Positions 25,970 to 39,110 of a DNA stretch of 60,293 nucleotides are shown piece after piece. Position 1 is the first letter of the stretch; every line of letters begins with the position of its first letter. Made by a program: the position numbers and the translations under genes. The DNA lies in assembly GCA_032718475.1 (NCBI GenBank), contig JAUCBJ010007245.1, positions 1 through 60,293 on the forward strand. Reading direction: 5' to 3'. Below the pieces are notes generated by a model. It searched no databases. It had not been told where the DNA came from and saw only the letters and a program-made list of their open reading frames with translations. This DNA is from Nemertoderma westbladi (taxonomy: Eukaryota; Xenacoelomorpha; Nemertodermatida; Nemertodermatidae).

Positions 25970-27234
25970 TGTAAAAGCTTCTGTGGGATATAACTGGCCC
26001 TTTTGCTTTGCGGTCCGAGTTCCCCCCAGGCGCTGGAATACTCTAAAAAGGCTTTCTAACTATATATATATTCCCCTCGCCCGCAAGGTACCGTAATAGG
26101 TGTTTTAACGGACATAAAAGTCATTCTTCTGGATTTGTACTTTAGAGGACATAATCCGCAATCTCGTGACGCGATAAGCTAGATACTCTTGATAACAGTG
26201 TCGCTACCATGACGACGGCTAACAGCTGATATTGCCACGTCGACATTTCTTTGTTTCTTTGTTCTCTCGTGGTTCGGTTGACCAATCAGAGCGATTTTTT
26301 CTGTAGATGTGGAGCTTTTGGGCAGATCATGCTAGAGCGTTCAGTCTTACTGTTTTTCATGATACTGTTTGTGTTGTTGGTATCTAGGCCAGGAACACCG
26401 GCTCTAGAGTTAACTTGTTTCATACTTTTAGAAGAAACATTAGTAGGCTTAAGATTATAAGAGCGTATAACTGTTATCAGTTCAGTCCAGTCTATGTCAT
26501 ATATCACATATCATTACTTGTGTTGTTGTCATATCATATCTTAACCTACTGTCTTAATGCTGTTTACTGCTGTGTTTTGGTTGAATATTATTTGGAGAAC
26601 ATATATAAAGAACCCAAATTTCCCAATTTTCTTGATACACTACAGGTTAGAGAGACGGGTTATATATAGCGATTGCGACTTATATTGTTGTGGTTTGTAG
26701 TGAATTTAATGCTATTTGATAAGCACTACATTGGTCCGTTGCTGTTCCCTTTATATATGATAAAATCATTGACAGTCGGCAAATTAGTGAGCAGTATTGT
26801 GAGTTACCGGTAGTGTGCATGATTGTGACTGATAACTAAGCATTTCCTAAAGAATGCGCCTCATACGTGAATCATAAGCCTTACCGACTTGCCGTTGTGA
26901 TTAGTGTAAGTCATATCTCTGTTTACTTAGATAGAGCGCCACGTCCTAAAGGAACTGTTAATATTTCCCGAAAGTGAATAATATTAGTCAGAAATTATTT
27001 ATTAACGATCAATAGAATAATACAGTAGGTTTCACTGCAATAATAATCTAAGCCCTCAGAATCCAGTCTCCCGGGAATATCCAGCGGGTGAATGGACGCG
27101 CACTAGGCTGGTTTCTGCTAATGTTGTGTTTATTGGTATTAAATATTTGTCATCTTCTAAAGTATATTTATAAACCAAAAGACATATAAATTTTGGCAGG
27201 TTAAACTGCTAAAGGTCTTCCAAAAGCGCGTACA
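25970..27234 (+). repeat. BEL-A 5' LTR (1265 bp)
   Basis: Starts TG and ends CA. The last 516 bp (26719-27234) recur at 45418-45933. The LTR is the transcription control region of such elements, so it should contain promoter and polyadenylation signals. I see no convincing primer-binding site in the bases just right of it (ATAACAGTTATTG...), which is unusual and noted as an open point. Confidence 0.9.
26277..26610 (+). promoter_or_regulatory. Candidate LTR promoter elements (CCAAT and TATA words)
   Basis: A CCAATCAG word lies at about 26281-26288 and a TATATAAAG word at 26602-26610, inside the BEL-A 5' LTR and in the orientation of its genes. This is sequence-word evidence only. The region lies in the part of the LTR that is missing from the 3' copy. 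Confidence 0.3.
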
Positions 27235-29390
27235 ATAACAGTTATTGACTTTATTGCAGTAAACAATAAAGTTGAAAGTACCGGTCAACCGGTAAACCTG
27301 AACCAGTACTTCTGTAGGTCCGTAGGCCCAACTGTCCTAACCGGTACTTCCAGTATAAGTACATTAGTATTATTCGATTTTGATTATTGTATACCGGTAG
27401 GTCTTAGTATTTAATCAGGGACTGCAGCCCTGGTTTTTTATTGAGATTTTACCTATTTCTGTCGGTTTTATTTCCTAGTAAGTTAATATTGAGCTGAAGA
27501 CGTGTAAGTCTGCTCAGATTGTTCAGATAATTGTAGGCTGAGCTGCTGTCTGACTGTTGTTGGGTTTGGAGAGATTATGGCGTGTGTAGAGTTTGTCTGA
27601 TAAAGTGCCGTTAGTAAGTTGGGGCAGCCATCGCTGTAAGGTCAATCCCCTCTTAAAGAATAAGTCGTACTACCGTGTTAGAACGCATACTAACTAACTA
27701 TTTCAGAATCTGCATATACTGTGGTTTATTTAGGCTTGATCGTAGTCTGCCAGCGTTTTAGCCTGTGTTTGTTTGTGTGGTCTGTTCAGGTACCGTAATA
27801 GTTATTACTCAGATATTTTGTAGGCTGGATTGTTGTCTAGCTATTATTAGGACTGAAGAGATTGCTGCGTGTGTAGAGTTTGTCTGATAAAGTGCCGTTA
27901 GTAAGTTGGGGCAGCCATAGCTGTAAGGTCAATCCCCTCTTAAAGAATAAGTCGTACTACCGTGTTAGAACGCATACTAACTAACCATTTCAGAATCTAC
28001 ACGTACGGTAGTTTATTTAGGCTTGGTGGTAGTCTGCCAGCGTTTTGGTTTGTATTTGTTTGAGTATTCTGTACGGGTAGCGTAATATTTATTATTCAGA
28101 GTTTATGCGATTATTTGCAACATTCATGTCCCCAAGTTTATTCCTACAGTAATTGTGTTGGTTACACATACCGTTATAGTTAAATTAACCCCGGTACTAC
28201 ACGGGCTGCTTGGCGTAGGACAAGACTGGTGACTTTGTGCTCCGGTCACTCCAGCAGATGCCGTGGTTCTTTTAACTGTTCAAGTATATTTAACTACTGA
28301 TTATTTGTTGTACCGGTACTTGTACCTAATTTAGGGTTTAGTGTACAGTGCTTTCCTAAAGTAATTAGTGTGTAGGCGGTATATTTGTGTTGTAAAGTGG
28401 TTAATAGGCACGCTGGATCTGGTAGTCCGCGGTAATTAACTTCTAGGTAGGAACACTCCGTGATACATAACGTAGTACCTATAGCGATACGGCTATAGGT
28501 CGTCAGGCGGTGGTATTTTCCTATCTGGACAGCGCAGTGTATTTACTACTACTTATTATTTTCAAATACCGTAGTACCCTGTCCGTTGTAATAAACAGAA
28601 TTCTAACCCTTTGTTAGGCTGGTTTGTAGACTTCCTGTAAAATTACCCTAAAAATTTCGTACGTAATATTTTGTTGTGTTTTAATTAGAGAATTAATCTC
28701 ACTCATATCGTAAGTAATTTGTAGCATTAAGTAACTTAGGTAAATTAGAATTATCTGTTTTAGTGTCCATAAATAGCACTTCACTGAGAGCGCACAGCTT
28801 CTGTGTAGTGAACCCCAGAAATAATAACATTTATTTCAAATATTGAAAAACCCCTTTTTAAACGGGTATATATCTATTATAAATCAACTCAAACGATTTA
28901 TAAATAGTAGGCTTGCCATACAACAACTAAGTCTCAATATCAGTTGGACTACTGCTTAAATAACGGTAATAAAGTAAGTTAACGTAACCAAGTAACCCTA
29001 AAATATTCAGAAATTCAATTATTCTAAAATAATTGACATACCGGTATTTACCATAGGCTTATTATATTTATTTCTATAAATTTGAGCTGAAATCATACCG
29101 GTACTCTGTACTTAATTCTAGTCCATAATTATACTTATATATACTATCAGTGTAAGCTGTATACCGGTATTCACGATAGGCCTATTATATATTTATATAT
29201 ATTTGTGCTAAAATTATATACCGGTACTCTGTGACAAACCTAGTTTACAATACTTATATATACTATAAGTGTATACCGGTATTCTAATATACTGCAATAA
29301 ATTACTGGTACTAGGCCAACGGTCATACTGAATTACTAGACTTGCTTTAACTGAAACTATAGCAGTAGACATTCAACTGTATAGCTAAAC
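27235..29390 (+). other. BEL-A leader (2.16 kb) with internal tandem duplications
   Basis: No open frame of interest before the ATG at 29391. A ~287-bp unit is duplicated in tandem (about 27515-27801 and 27802-28090). The marker GTGTGTAGAGTTTGTCTGATAAAG occurs at 27582 and 27869. A second, weaker duplication of ~122 bp (about 29038-29160 and 29160-29285) is marked by ATACCGGTATT...ATAGGC(C)TATTATAT. A leader this long is unusual and could contain introns, packaging signals or an internal ribosome entry site, but none can be shown from sequence alone. Confidence 0.7.
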
Positions 29391-32300
29391 ATGTCTGACA
29401 CTCAGCAAAACCTGTCAGACAGTCTAATCGATACAACCATCTGTGACACAGATAGGAGTGTGGAGCGATTAAGAAAGGAGTTCAGTTCACCTCCTACTGC
29501 AAGAAAGGTCATCCCTCCAGTAGTATCAGACCCTAGGCTAATCCACCATAGGTCCATCATAGGCACTCGGGCCCAGGTCAAACGAACCAAGAGGCAGCTG
29601 TCCTATCGCAGCAACATCTTGGTCAAGAACTTAGTTCCCAGCGACCCGATAGCTCCAGTAGTTCGGATACTGTAGAGTTGACCCCCGAACGCGGATTGCC
29701 GATGGCGGCTACAACCTACTCAGACCCCCTTCTCACCCTTCCTGCCGCAGTGCTAACTACTATATTGATTGCGGTGGAGGAACATCAAGCCGACTGGGCG
29801 AGAAATAAGCGAGCGACCCAAGATAATTATGCGGGATACGCCAGGGAAGAATTGATGTCTATTGTCGAGTCACAATGGAACATTCCCGGACCCGGACTCC
29901 CGTTAGATCTGTCCGAGGCTACTTGGGAAGATATACACAGGATGGGAGTGGTTAAAGATACAATGGATCCAGCTGTTTGGAAGATGTCGGCAGCAGGATA
30001 TGTGTAGGGGTTCTTCGGCTCCTTAGAGCGATTAGAAGAACAACTGTTTCGACAACCCCAAGGACCTCAGGAGCAGGAAGAACTGCTATATCAAGTACGC
30101 GAAAGAACCCTACGCATTCGACTAATCCTATCCGCCTTTGAGGAAACTTCCAAAAGAAGACAGGACACGTCGCTGCAGGTTGCTGTCAAAACTTGGTTCC
30201 AGCGGGTAGGCCTCCAAGTACAAGAAACGGACCAGTGGAAATCCCAGCTGTCTGAGAGACCAACCTATGAAGAACCAACCTATGCCACCCTTTCTCAAGC
30301 GGAAAGCGAAGTGACAGCAGAGAAACCGCGAACTAGAGACGCCATCGACATTTATCTGTCCGACTATCAGCGATTCCTAGGAGACGAAGAGTTGAGGAGA
30401 CGGCTGTCTGGACTTTCCCCTAATAGTGAAGGAACTAAGCTTGTGTTGGACTCAATCGATGCGGAAATGTTAGCTGCAAACCAAGCTGAATTTGATGAAA
30501 AACTCCGCCTCGCTAGAGTCCGAGAAGAACAAGTAAAGAAAAAACGGACAGAGGAAAGAAAAGCAGCAGCAGTAACGGCGGCAGAAGTAGAAGCAGAAAG
30601 AAAGGAAGCAGAAGCAGAAAGAAAGGCAGCAAAGGCAGCGGCGGCAGAAGCAGAAGCAGAAAGAAAGGCAGCGGCGGCAGAAGCAGAAGCAGAAAGAAAA
30701 GCAGCAGTGGCAGAAGCAGAAAGGAGAGCGTCTGAGGAGACTATCCAACTGGAGTTGGAAAATCTGCAAGAGACGCAAGACAACATAAATAAACAGTTAA
30801 CTGCTAGTCAAATGCAGATGATGAGAAAATCTACTCCCAAGCGCCATGGATACACATCCTCGGAGGAAGGCGAGACCACCGATCCTGAAGGCGGAGGAAA
30901 TAGATCTCATCTAAGCAGGCGTAGAAAAACATCTTACCGTCACAAATTGCCTGATTTGCCCCCAGCTGTTAGAAGACAGCTAGCTAGCACAGACTTGAGT
31001 AGTATAGAACCTACAGCCCAAATTATTAAGGTCAAAAGACTCCCTACTATAGTTGATGAACCTGAAATAATTAGGCCTGTAGTTCCCAAAGTCACCCCTG
31101 TGTTAGAGACCCCTGTACTTCCAGAGCTTAACTCTAAATTCCCTTTACATAGTACTACACTGCCTGTACCCGGTAGAACAGTCCATGAGAATATCCCTGT
31201 CCTGATAGCTGAGAGAGAAATCAAAGATTTGTCTCCCGTCGTCCAACATCAGCCCGCTACAATGTTGGCGACTCCCGCTTCGGCGGTCGAGTGGGTAGAG
31301 GAGGGACGGCGGGGGATGAATCTCCTGCTCGGACAGATGCAGGAGACTGTCCACCAACTTAAGGGAACAGTGAGGGAAGGTAGAGCAGAGTTGCAAGAAG
31401 TGCAGCAAAGTATCGCACTAGAACGTGACAAATTAGTCAATATACAAAAGGGCATACCAATACCCCCTGTAACATTGTGTCAACCTGTTAGGTCTGAAGT
31501 ATTACATGCGCAAGGTGTGGAGCCTACACGCATCTATACTGCTAGTGAAGTAGAAACTCCTATAGCAAACCCTATTAAGGGTGATTATAAACCTGTTGTT
31601 AATGATATTCCCTATAGACCTGATAATAATCCAGGAAATTTATATACCGATAATTCGATATTAAATAACACGATGGCCCAAGAAAGCTTTACGCGTCAGA
31701 TTGCTAGAACAGAAGCCCGCCAAGCGGTCAAAGTGGGAGAGATCGTCAAATTCAATGGAGATGAGATGAAATGGCTACCTTTCAATGAATATTACAAAGA
31801 TAGCATACATAACTCTGTACTATCTAACGGAGAGAAACTTAGATTCCTCATCAAGTGCTTGGAAGGACCTCCCACGTTAATGGCGTTAAAGTTTATTGGA
31901 CATCCAGATGGATTAAGACAAGTTTGGGACACATTAAACATCAGGTATGGTAACAAAGATAACATAGCTAAGTATTTGTATGCAAAATTAGTAGCCCCCC
32001 GACATTTCCTTAGTAGCGGGATTATAGAGTTTTCCGATGAGATTCAAGAGATCTGTAGACAACTGGACTGGTTAGGTAAGTCGCATGAATATCAGAGTTC
32101 CATGGTTATTGGAGCCGTAGTCTCTACTTTACCAAAGGGTGGAGTATGTACACGCTGGGACAAGAAAGTGTTGTACATGAATGAACAACAACGAAGAAGT
32201 CCTACCATGGCTGATCTCATGTCCTTCTTAGATGGTGAAGTAAAACTACAACTCATCAAGCAGTCCAGAGAGAAAACATCGGAAAATAAGGTAAGTGAGA

Positions 32301-33754
32301 AACCCGCTTCTAGGAGAAGAGTAACACCGGTGTGTTACACTGACGACGGCGAAAGCCAAGCTTCTCAAGAAGAGGACAGCGGGAAAGACACCGAGCGATC
32401 TTACTATATTGACAAAACCTCAAAAGATGTAAGTAAATACAAAGCTCGAAACAACGATAGGAGAGAACAGGTTGCCAAGACCCCTCCTCAGTCTCCTAAC
32501 AGAATGCACCGAAGAAAACCTGAAGAAAAAACGAGAGTGCATAACGTTACCCAAGGTAAAGTGAGTAACATAAAACCTAACTGTGCGCTGTGCGACGGGA
32601 CCCACCGTTTGAGCGCGTGTGCTGAATTTCTAAAGAAATCCCTTGTAGACAGACGTACAGTCGTGTGGGACAAGCGGTTATGCTATAATTGCCTCAGACC
32701 AGGACACCAACGGCGAACCTGTTACTCCGACATAAAGTGTGCAAAGTGTAGCGCGAAACATCACATCTTGTTACACAGTGAGTTCGAACGAGACAAACAG
32801 AGTCAGGTAAGTGAGCCCGAACTACATGTCCAATTCAGTGACGTAAACGACACTGATCAAGAATCTGAGATGGAAGGATTCTATACTGACGAATTCTCCG
32901 ACGCCAACGAATCCTGTTATCTAATCAATACCGCAGTGTATCGAGCACTTACTTACGAAAAGGACATCAACGATGAGTTTCCCCCAACTACTTTCGCCAA
33001 ACAACCATCTTGGAAAGCTCCAACTTCCAACGTAGGAATCAGAGAATTTCCTGTAGTGCAGGTAAGAGTTCACGGTCTTAACAAAAGTTACATAGTGAAC
33101 GCCCTCCTTGACTCCGGCAGCACAGGAACATTCATCGATCAAGAATTAGCCGAAGATATCTTTGCTGGACAACCCAAATTCCGGACTAAGTTGAATATGT
33201 CAGGAATTATGCAGGTTTGGAAATCTACCCTAACGGCAGATTACTATGTAGGTGTGTTGTCCACCCCCCAGGATAAGTTAGGAGCACAAGGTATAAGGTC
33301 GGTAAAAATGGTGGCTATAAAGAACTTCGCTACTACTCAAGCAGACCTTTATAATTGGGACGAGGATGAGAGCATCCAACATCTTAAGATACCTCGATTC
33401 CAGACAGATTATCCTGGAGTGCAAATACTCATCGGCCAAAACGCGCACGAAGCGCTCGAGACATTGGAGAAACGGCCTGCTCAACCACAGCCACTGCAAA
33501 CCTATGCGGTAAGAACTAGAGTAGGTTGGTACTTTACTGGCCCTTCCCGTAGAACTCTCGAAGAGAGAATGCCACACGAACAAATATATCAAGTAAACGA
33601 TTGGGAAGTGGAAAGCAGTGAGGTGGACGAACTAACTGAGGGATTTATGGTGTTCCACCATACTCCTCAGATAACGACGACATCTACCAACTCTTCGATG
33701 AAGAGAACACAATGGACCTACTTACAGAAAACCAAACTTGGAAAAATCAGGTGA
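29391..33754 (+). pseudogene. BEL-A gag and protease (gag-pro), two to three lesions
   Basis: The product should form the virus-like particle and mature it. Starts MSDTQQNLSD at 29391. The frame shifts near 29640-29675, continues in the other frame (VELTPERG...), and meets a TAG at 30005-30007, after which it is open for >1100 codons. An Ala/Glu/Lys coiled coil spans 30540-30780. Capsid-like helices (VGEIVKFNGDEMKWLPF...) lie around 31700-32260, fitting the DUF1759 region of BEL/Pao gag. A cysteine/histidine cluster at 32580-32775 (CALCDGTH, CYNCLRPGHQRRTC, CAKCSAKHH) is the usual BEL zinc-knuckle set. The aspartic protease motif LLDSGSTGTF has its Asp at 33110. The end overlaps the RT frame by 115 bp. 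Confidence 0.85.
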
Positions 33755-36420
33755 ACCTATGTCAACTGATTCGCCCATCGGAACCCAATGCTTACAATGA
33801 CGAACTAAACGATGAGATAGAGCGCTACAACGCTAGAACTCGGGACGAACTAGCCGTAAGATTCTTTACTCAAGAACTGGTAGAGCCCAATTCATACGAT
33901 AAGGCTCTATCGATAGAAGAAGAAAGAGCCAAGCAAATCCAGGAAACAACTACACGTTTTTTAAAGGACCAAGGTAGGTATGAAATCGGCCTACCATTCC
34001 GAAAACGAGAACCTAGATTTATAAATAACAGACCCTTGGCAGAGAAAAGAATCGCTCAATTACATCGACGCCTTACAGCTAATGATTCAGCGAAAGAAAT
34101 GTACCAAACTCAGCTGAAGAAATTTATAACAAAGGGATACGCGGAGAGAGTACCGGAAGGAACACCAGTGACTGAGAGAACGTATTACTTAACACATCAT
34201 TACGTTCCCAAACCCGGCAAACCCAACGAAGTACGAGTCGTATTCGATGGCTCCGCCCTATATATGGGCCAATCCCTCAATTCCGAGTTGTTACCAGGAC
34301 CCAACTTACTCCAATCTTTGTTGGGAATACTTTTAAGATTAAGACAATATTCCATCGCGTTCGCCTCCGATATAGAAGGAATGTTCTTACAAGTCAAGGC
34401 GCTGGATAGAGATAGAGACAGCCTGAGATTTCTGTGGTGGCCTGAAGGAGACCTCAACCAGAAACCGGTGGAGTACTGGATGACCATCCAGGCTTTTGGG
34501 ATCATATCTAGCCCTTCCAACGCCTGCTCCGTGGTGCGAACCACTGCGAATGACAATCGAGACTCCTTCTCCAAAGAAGTGATAGACAACATAAAACGTA
34601 ATATATACATGGACGACAATTTAAGGTCCCTTCCATCAGTAGAAGAAGCCATAGCTGTCGCGAAAGGAATGGTAGAGTGTTTGAAAAGAGGTGGATTTCG
34701 ACTGACGAAATTCACTAGCAACTCCCGTGAGTTTCTGGAAGCCATACTGGTAGAAGACCGAGGAACGAAAGACCTAGACTTAATAAAGGACGATCTTCCT
34801 GAAACCAAGACGCTAGGCTTGAAGTGGGACACTGAAAGAGACATCCTGTTTTTTCAGTTAAAACAGCGAGATAATCCAGTTCGGACCAAACGGATTTGTT
34901 TAAGTATCCTGAGCACTTATTTTGACCCATTGGGATTTATTAGCCCAGTTATATTGATTGCTCGGAGTTTAGTACAACAAATGTGGCTTGAAAACCACTC
35001 ATGGGACGATCCGCTTAAGGGAGAACTGTTAAAGAAATGGATGAAATGGGAAGATTCTCTACCTGCCATCGAGAACTTTATAATTTCCCGTGCATATTTT
35101 GGACATGTTCTTCCGACGTATTCCTATCAACTCCATGTGTTTGGAGACGCCAGCGACATGGGAATAGGTATAGTAGCATATCTGCGAGTCGAAACTCCGG
35201 ATGGAATCAAAGTCGCCTTGGTTACATCTAAGGCATTGATTAACAACAAGTTAAAGGTTCCTCGAGCGGAGTTAAAGGCGGCTTTATACGCTACAGCCAT
35301 CGGCCGGAACGTAACGGAACAAATCGACTATCCACTGGAGAAAACGGTTTATTGGACCGACGCTTTACTCGTGTTGGAGTATCTAACCAATGAAGTCTGT
35401 CAGTTCAGTGTTTTTGTTACTAACAGAGTAGCTATTATTCTTAGTCGCACAAAGATAGATCAATGGAGACATTGCCCTGGTACGATTAATCCAGCCGATA
35501 TCGCCTCCAGGGGAGCAACTCCACAGGAACTGATAGATACTCCAGATTGGTTGGGTGGACCCGACTTCCTGAGCAAGGAAGAGGATGAATGGCCCCCTCA
35601 CCTTACTACGGCGGAAATTAGACAAGCCAAGGGAGCGGAGACAGTTAAACCTAAAACCCGGGCGAGTAAATCGAAGTTATTTAAACCGACTATCGATCTA
35701 TCTGTATTACATACTTCCGGAAACGATGCTTCGGATCCACAATCCCTCGCCACAAATAAATCAGTTGTGGAAATTAGAGATAGAGATTGGAAATCTGGAA
35801 TACCAGACGTCTCGCAAGGAATCTCACCCCTGCTGCAGAGAGCAATGCATCACTATAGTTCCTGGAATCGGCTCTGTAAAGCCGTCACATATTTAAGGAG
35901 ATGTTTTCATCATCACTACTCCAGGATGAAGACCATTAGTGATACCGCTCCATTGACATCCGCGCAAGTTCATGTTATTAAAGATCTACCAAAGTATAAG
36001 ATATCCGACCGGTTTCTAAAGGAGAAACTCAGCTACCAGGAGCATGAAGAAACTAATAAGCAGATACTGAGACTCCTGCAATGCTATGAGGATTCCGAAA
36101 AGTATTTCCTGTTGTTGAGAAATCCGCAGATGCGCTTAAGGGATCGATTCTCGAGCACAATGATAGATGGGTTAATACGTGTTGGAGGAAGGCTCACTAA
36201 TGCGCCATTATCCTTTGACACTAAATTCCCCATACTCATTAGAAATCTTGAAGTACAAATCAAGATGATTGTAGATGTTCACAGCAAACTTTATCATGCT
36301 GGTAGAGAACGAGTTCTTAGCGAAATTCGAACTCGCTATTATTTTGATAAATCCCGTAGAGCTCTGAACCAAGTTCTTAGGAACTGCATACCCTGTAGGA
36401 GAGCATTCAGTAGGCCTTAA
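33640..36420 (+). pseudogene. BEL-A reverse transcriptase-RNase H, with N-terminal integrase zinc domain
   Basis: Copies the element RNA into DNA in the cytoplasmic particle. The frame opens after a TGA at 33637-33639; its first ATG is at 33712. The RT has VVFDGSALYMGQSLN, a FASDIEGMFLQV block and the catalytic YMDD at 34606-34617. RNase H has FGDASDMGIG near 35142 and NPADIASRG near 35490. The integrase HH-CC zinc domain (HSKLYHAGRERVL ... CIPCRR) lies at 36270-36405. The frame ends at TAA 36418-36420 because of a one-base shift; the integrase core follows in another frame. Relative to gag-pro the frame is -1. A clean -1 slippery heptamer is not apparent in the overlap, so this may be a mutation rather than programmed frameshifting. 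Confidence 0.88.
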
Positions 36421-37490
36421 CACAGCGAGAGGCAGAATTACCTAGGGAACGAGTAAGCTTTTATGAACCACCTTTTACTAATACTGGTGTAGATTTATTT
36501 GGCCCTATTGAAGTATATCGTGCTAGGACTATAGTCAAGAGATGGTGTGTCATCTTCGTGTGCATGACTTGCAGAGCCATCCACCTCGATATGGTGAACG
36601 ATCTATCTACCAACAGCTTCGTCTTAAGTTTACGACGACAGATCGCTCGCTTCGGGACGAGTAATACCATGAGATCGGATAAGGGAACGAACTTCATTGG
36701 TGCCAACAACGAAATACAGGCTTACGTGAAGGACTGGAACCAAAGACAGGTGGACGACCAGCTAAGGATAACAGCGTCTAGCTGGACCTTCAACGCCGCC
36801 GACGCCCCTTGGTGGGGAGGAAGTTGGGAGAGATTAATTCGAAGTGTCAAAACCGCATTTCACTTTATAGTGCCATGCCGCGCGTATCTCACCGACGAAC
36901 TTTTGCGGACATTAATGGAGGAAATCGCTGCCTATCTCAACGAGAGACCGCTTATGCCAGTCTCATCGAGTCCCGATTCCCTGGAAGCGCTAACACCCGC
37001 ACACTTCCTACTGAAGAAACCTGTAGCCATGTTCCCACGATCGGAGATTGCCGACGGAGACGAATACTGCCGTCGAACTTGGCAACTTATGCAGTTGCTA
37101 TCCCGTCGTTTCGCTGACCATTTCGAGAAATATTATCTGCCCACGCTACAACTTCGAACTAAGTGGTTTGCGCAGCAAGAAAACGTCAGCGCCGGAGATA
37201 TGGTGCTTATTGTAGATCCAGACCTCCCACGTAAACGGTGGCAGACAGGTCGTATCATCGAGACCCATATCTCGGATGATGGTTTAGTACGCTCGGTAGA
37301 ACTCATTGTTATGCGGCGTAACTTCAAGAAGCCCGGCATAATCTTTGAGACGCAACAACTCAATCGCCCAGTTGGTCGTTTATGTTTACTGGAAAGAGAC
37401 AGAGAACTCTCTGGAAACTATGGAAGGCAAGACACTCTTCCCACGACCACCTCCCTAATTCCTCAAACATCTAGGGACTCCCTAACGTGA
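36421..37490 (+). pseudogene. BEL-A integrase core and C-terminal domain
   Basis: Inserts the DNA copy into the host genome. Coding resumes one frame over at about 36412-36421 with EAELPRERVSFYEPPFTN. The catalytic triad is intact: Asp in GVDLFGP (~36493), Asp in RSDKGTNF (~36677) and Glu in GGSWERLIR (~36828). The C-terminal part has the BEL-type block ending in KRWQTGRIIETHISDDG and VELIVMRRNF, followed by LNRPVGRL. Only the upstream frameshift separates it from the zinc domain, so the enzyme was functional very recently. Confidence 0.88.
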
Positions 37491-39110
37491 TACGTCTGGA
37501 GTGGGTGTATGACTATATTGTTTTATCTATTTTATTAGATTTTTATATGCGAAATTTATTATGTATTTTATTATAGTCGTTTTTATTCAATTTTATTTAG
37601 TAGAATGTTATTTTAGATTATTTAGTAGGTTAGTGCAATATATTAGTGTTTATTACGTACGTAATTACTTATAATATATTTAGTGCGACGGCGAGAAATA
37701 ATTTTTTTTCTTTCTTTACTGTCCGTATCATATTATAAATACGTGGCTACAGTAAGATGAAATGTCCGTACTTCTTAAAGTACAATAAAGCCACTACTAT
37801 ATTCAAGTATTATTGGTAGGCAGAGTATTAGGAATGCAAAGTTCAGATCCTCGTGTCTCAGCTAAACCAAGCTCTGGGTAGACCTTGGAAACGACTTGCC
37901 TCTTCACACTGACATTGCTTTGTGCGATATTGCTCTTCTACCTTATATTAAATAATACATATAGTAGCGTGATGTCGATATAACAGTAGCGTAAAACGCA
38001 AATAAATCTGTTAAACCTTTTGACCATCTGTAATTCTAGTCGATTAAGATATCGCGGCACCCACCGATATACTTGAAAGACAAATTCTAGAATCAGTGGT
38101 TAACGTCCCCAGACAAGTTCTGGAATAAATCGGTGCCCATCTTAAATATTAATTTAATATTTAGTAAAATCTGTAAAATTCAGATCCGTTAATAATTCTA
38201 GTCGATTAAGGTATTGTAGCACTTACCGATACTCTTAAAAGACAAATTTCATAGAATTAAGGATCCTGTGTCCCCAGACCTGCTCTGGAATCAAATTGTG
38301 TCAATTTTAACATCAAATAATAAAATTCACGGGAATAAATTTAAATTCATATTTTAAATGAATTTCATAAATTGTCATTTTGTACAATTTATAACATTCC
38401 CAAAATTCCATTAATTAATAGATCATGGGAGCGGAGATTCATCCTATTGAGTGTACTAGAGTGCGAGAATCTCCAACATATAGTCAATAGCCGATAAAAT
38501 TAATAAAATCATGCATAAAGAGAATATTGACAATTAAAGAATTATTATTAAACAGCATCCCAGATCTGTATGCATGAGAATTACCCTAATTCTACCGCGA
38601 GCATTCCATAATGTCACCATAGCAACACCCACGCTAGAATTAGAAACAAGTTAAAAGAACAATAGAAAGCTTGTCCCATTGCATTGCATAGAGAATACAT
38701 AGCACACTGTTAGTATCCAAGGATACACAGTAATAACGTGACATTCTGGAAGGCACTGACTAACGGACAAATGGCCTGTATGTGTGCTGTTAGTGACAGT
38801 TGTGTGGAATTTGTGCGTTTATAGGTGAATGTTACTGCTAAAGTGTGTTTACAGTAGCTAGTCGCAATTGTAAAAATAGCCCAACTCTCCTATAGAAAGA
38901 ACCTAAGTGGATCCAAGCCTTTGGGACGGACAGTGGAGTGACTTGTGCCGGTTATCGTTGTCGTGCTGTTGCTACATGTTGGCGTAAACACCGCGACGAC
39001 GGTACATCGGCGCTGAGATTCCCACTGTCCGGGGGCAAAGAAAGGTAGGCAGCGACGCCCGCTCGCCTAAATATAAACTTATTTGATATTAATAAACTCA
39101 GATAGCAGAT
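37491..39110 (+). other. Spacer between BEL-A integrase and the 911-codon ORF
   Basis: AT-rich, with no gene. It contains a diverged tandem duplication of ~176 bp (about 38030-38160 and 38206-38325) marked by TAATTCTAGTCGATTAAG, GACAAATT and CCCCAGACC(T/A)...CTCTGGAAT. The final 350 bp (38760-39110) are more GC-rich and include a GGGGCAAAGAAAGGTAGGC stretch that could act as a splice donor for a subgenomic message. That is inference only. Confidence 0.6.
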
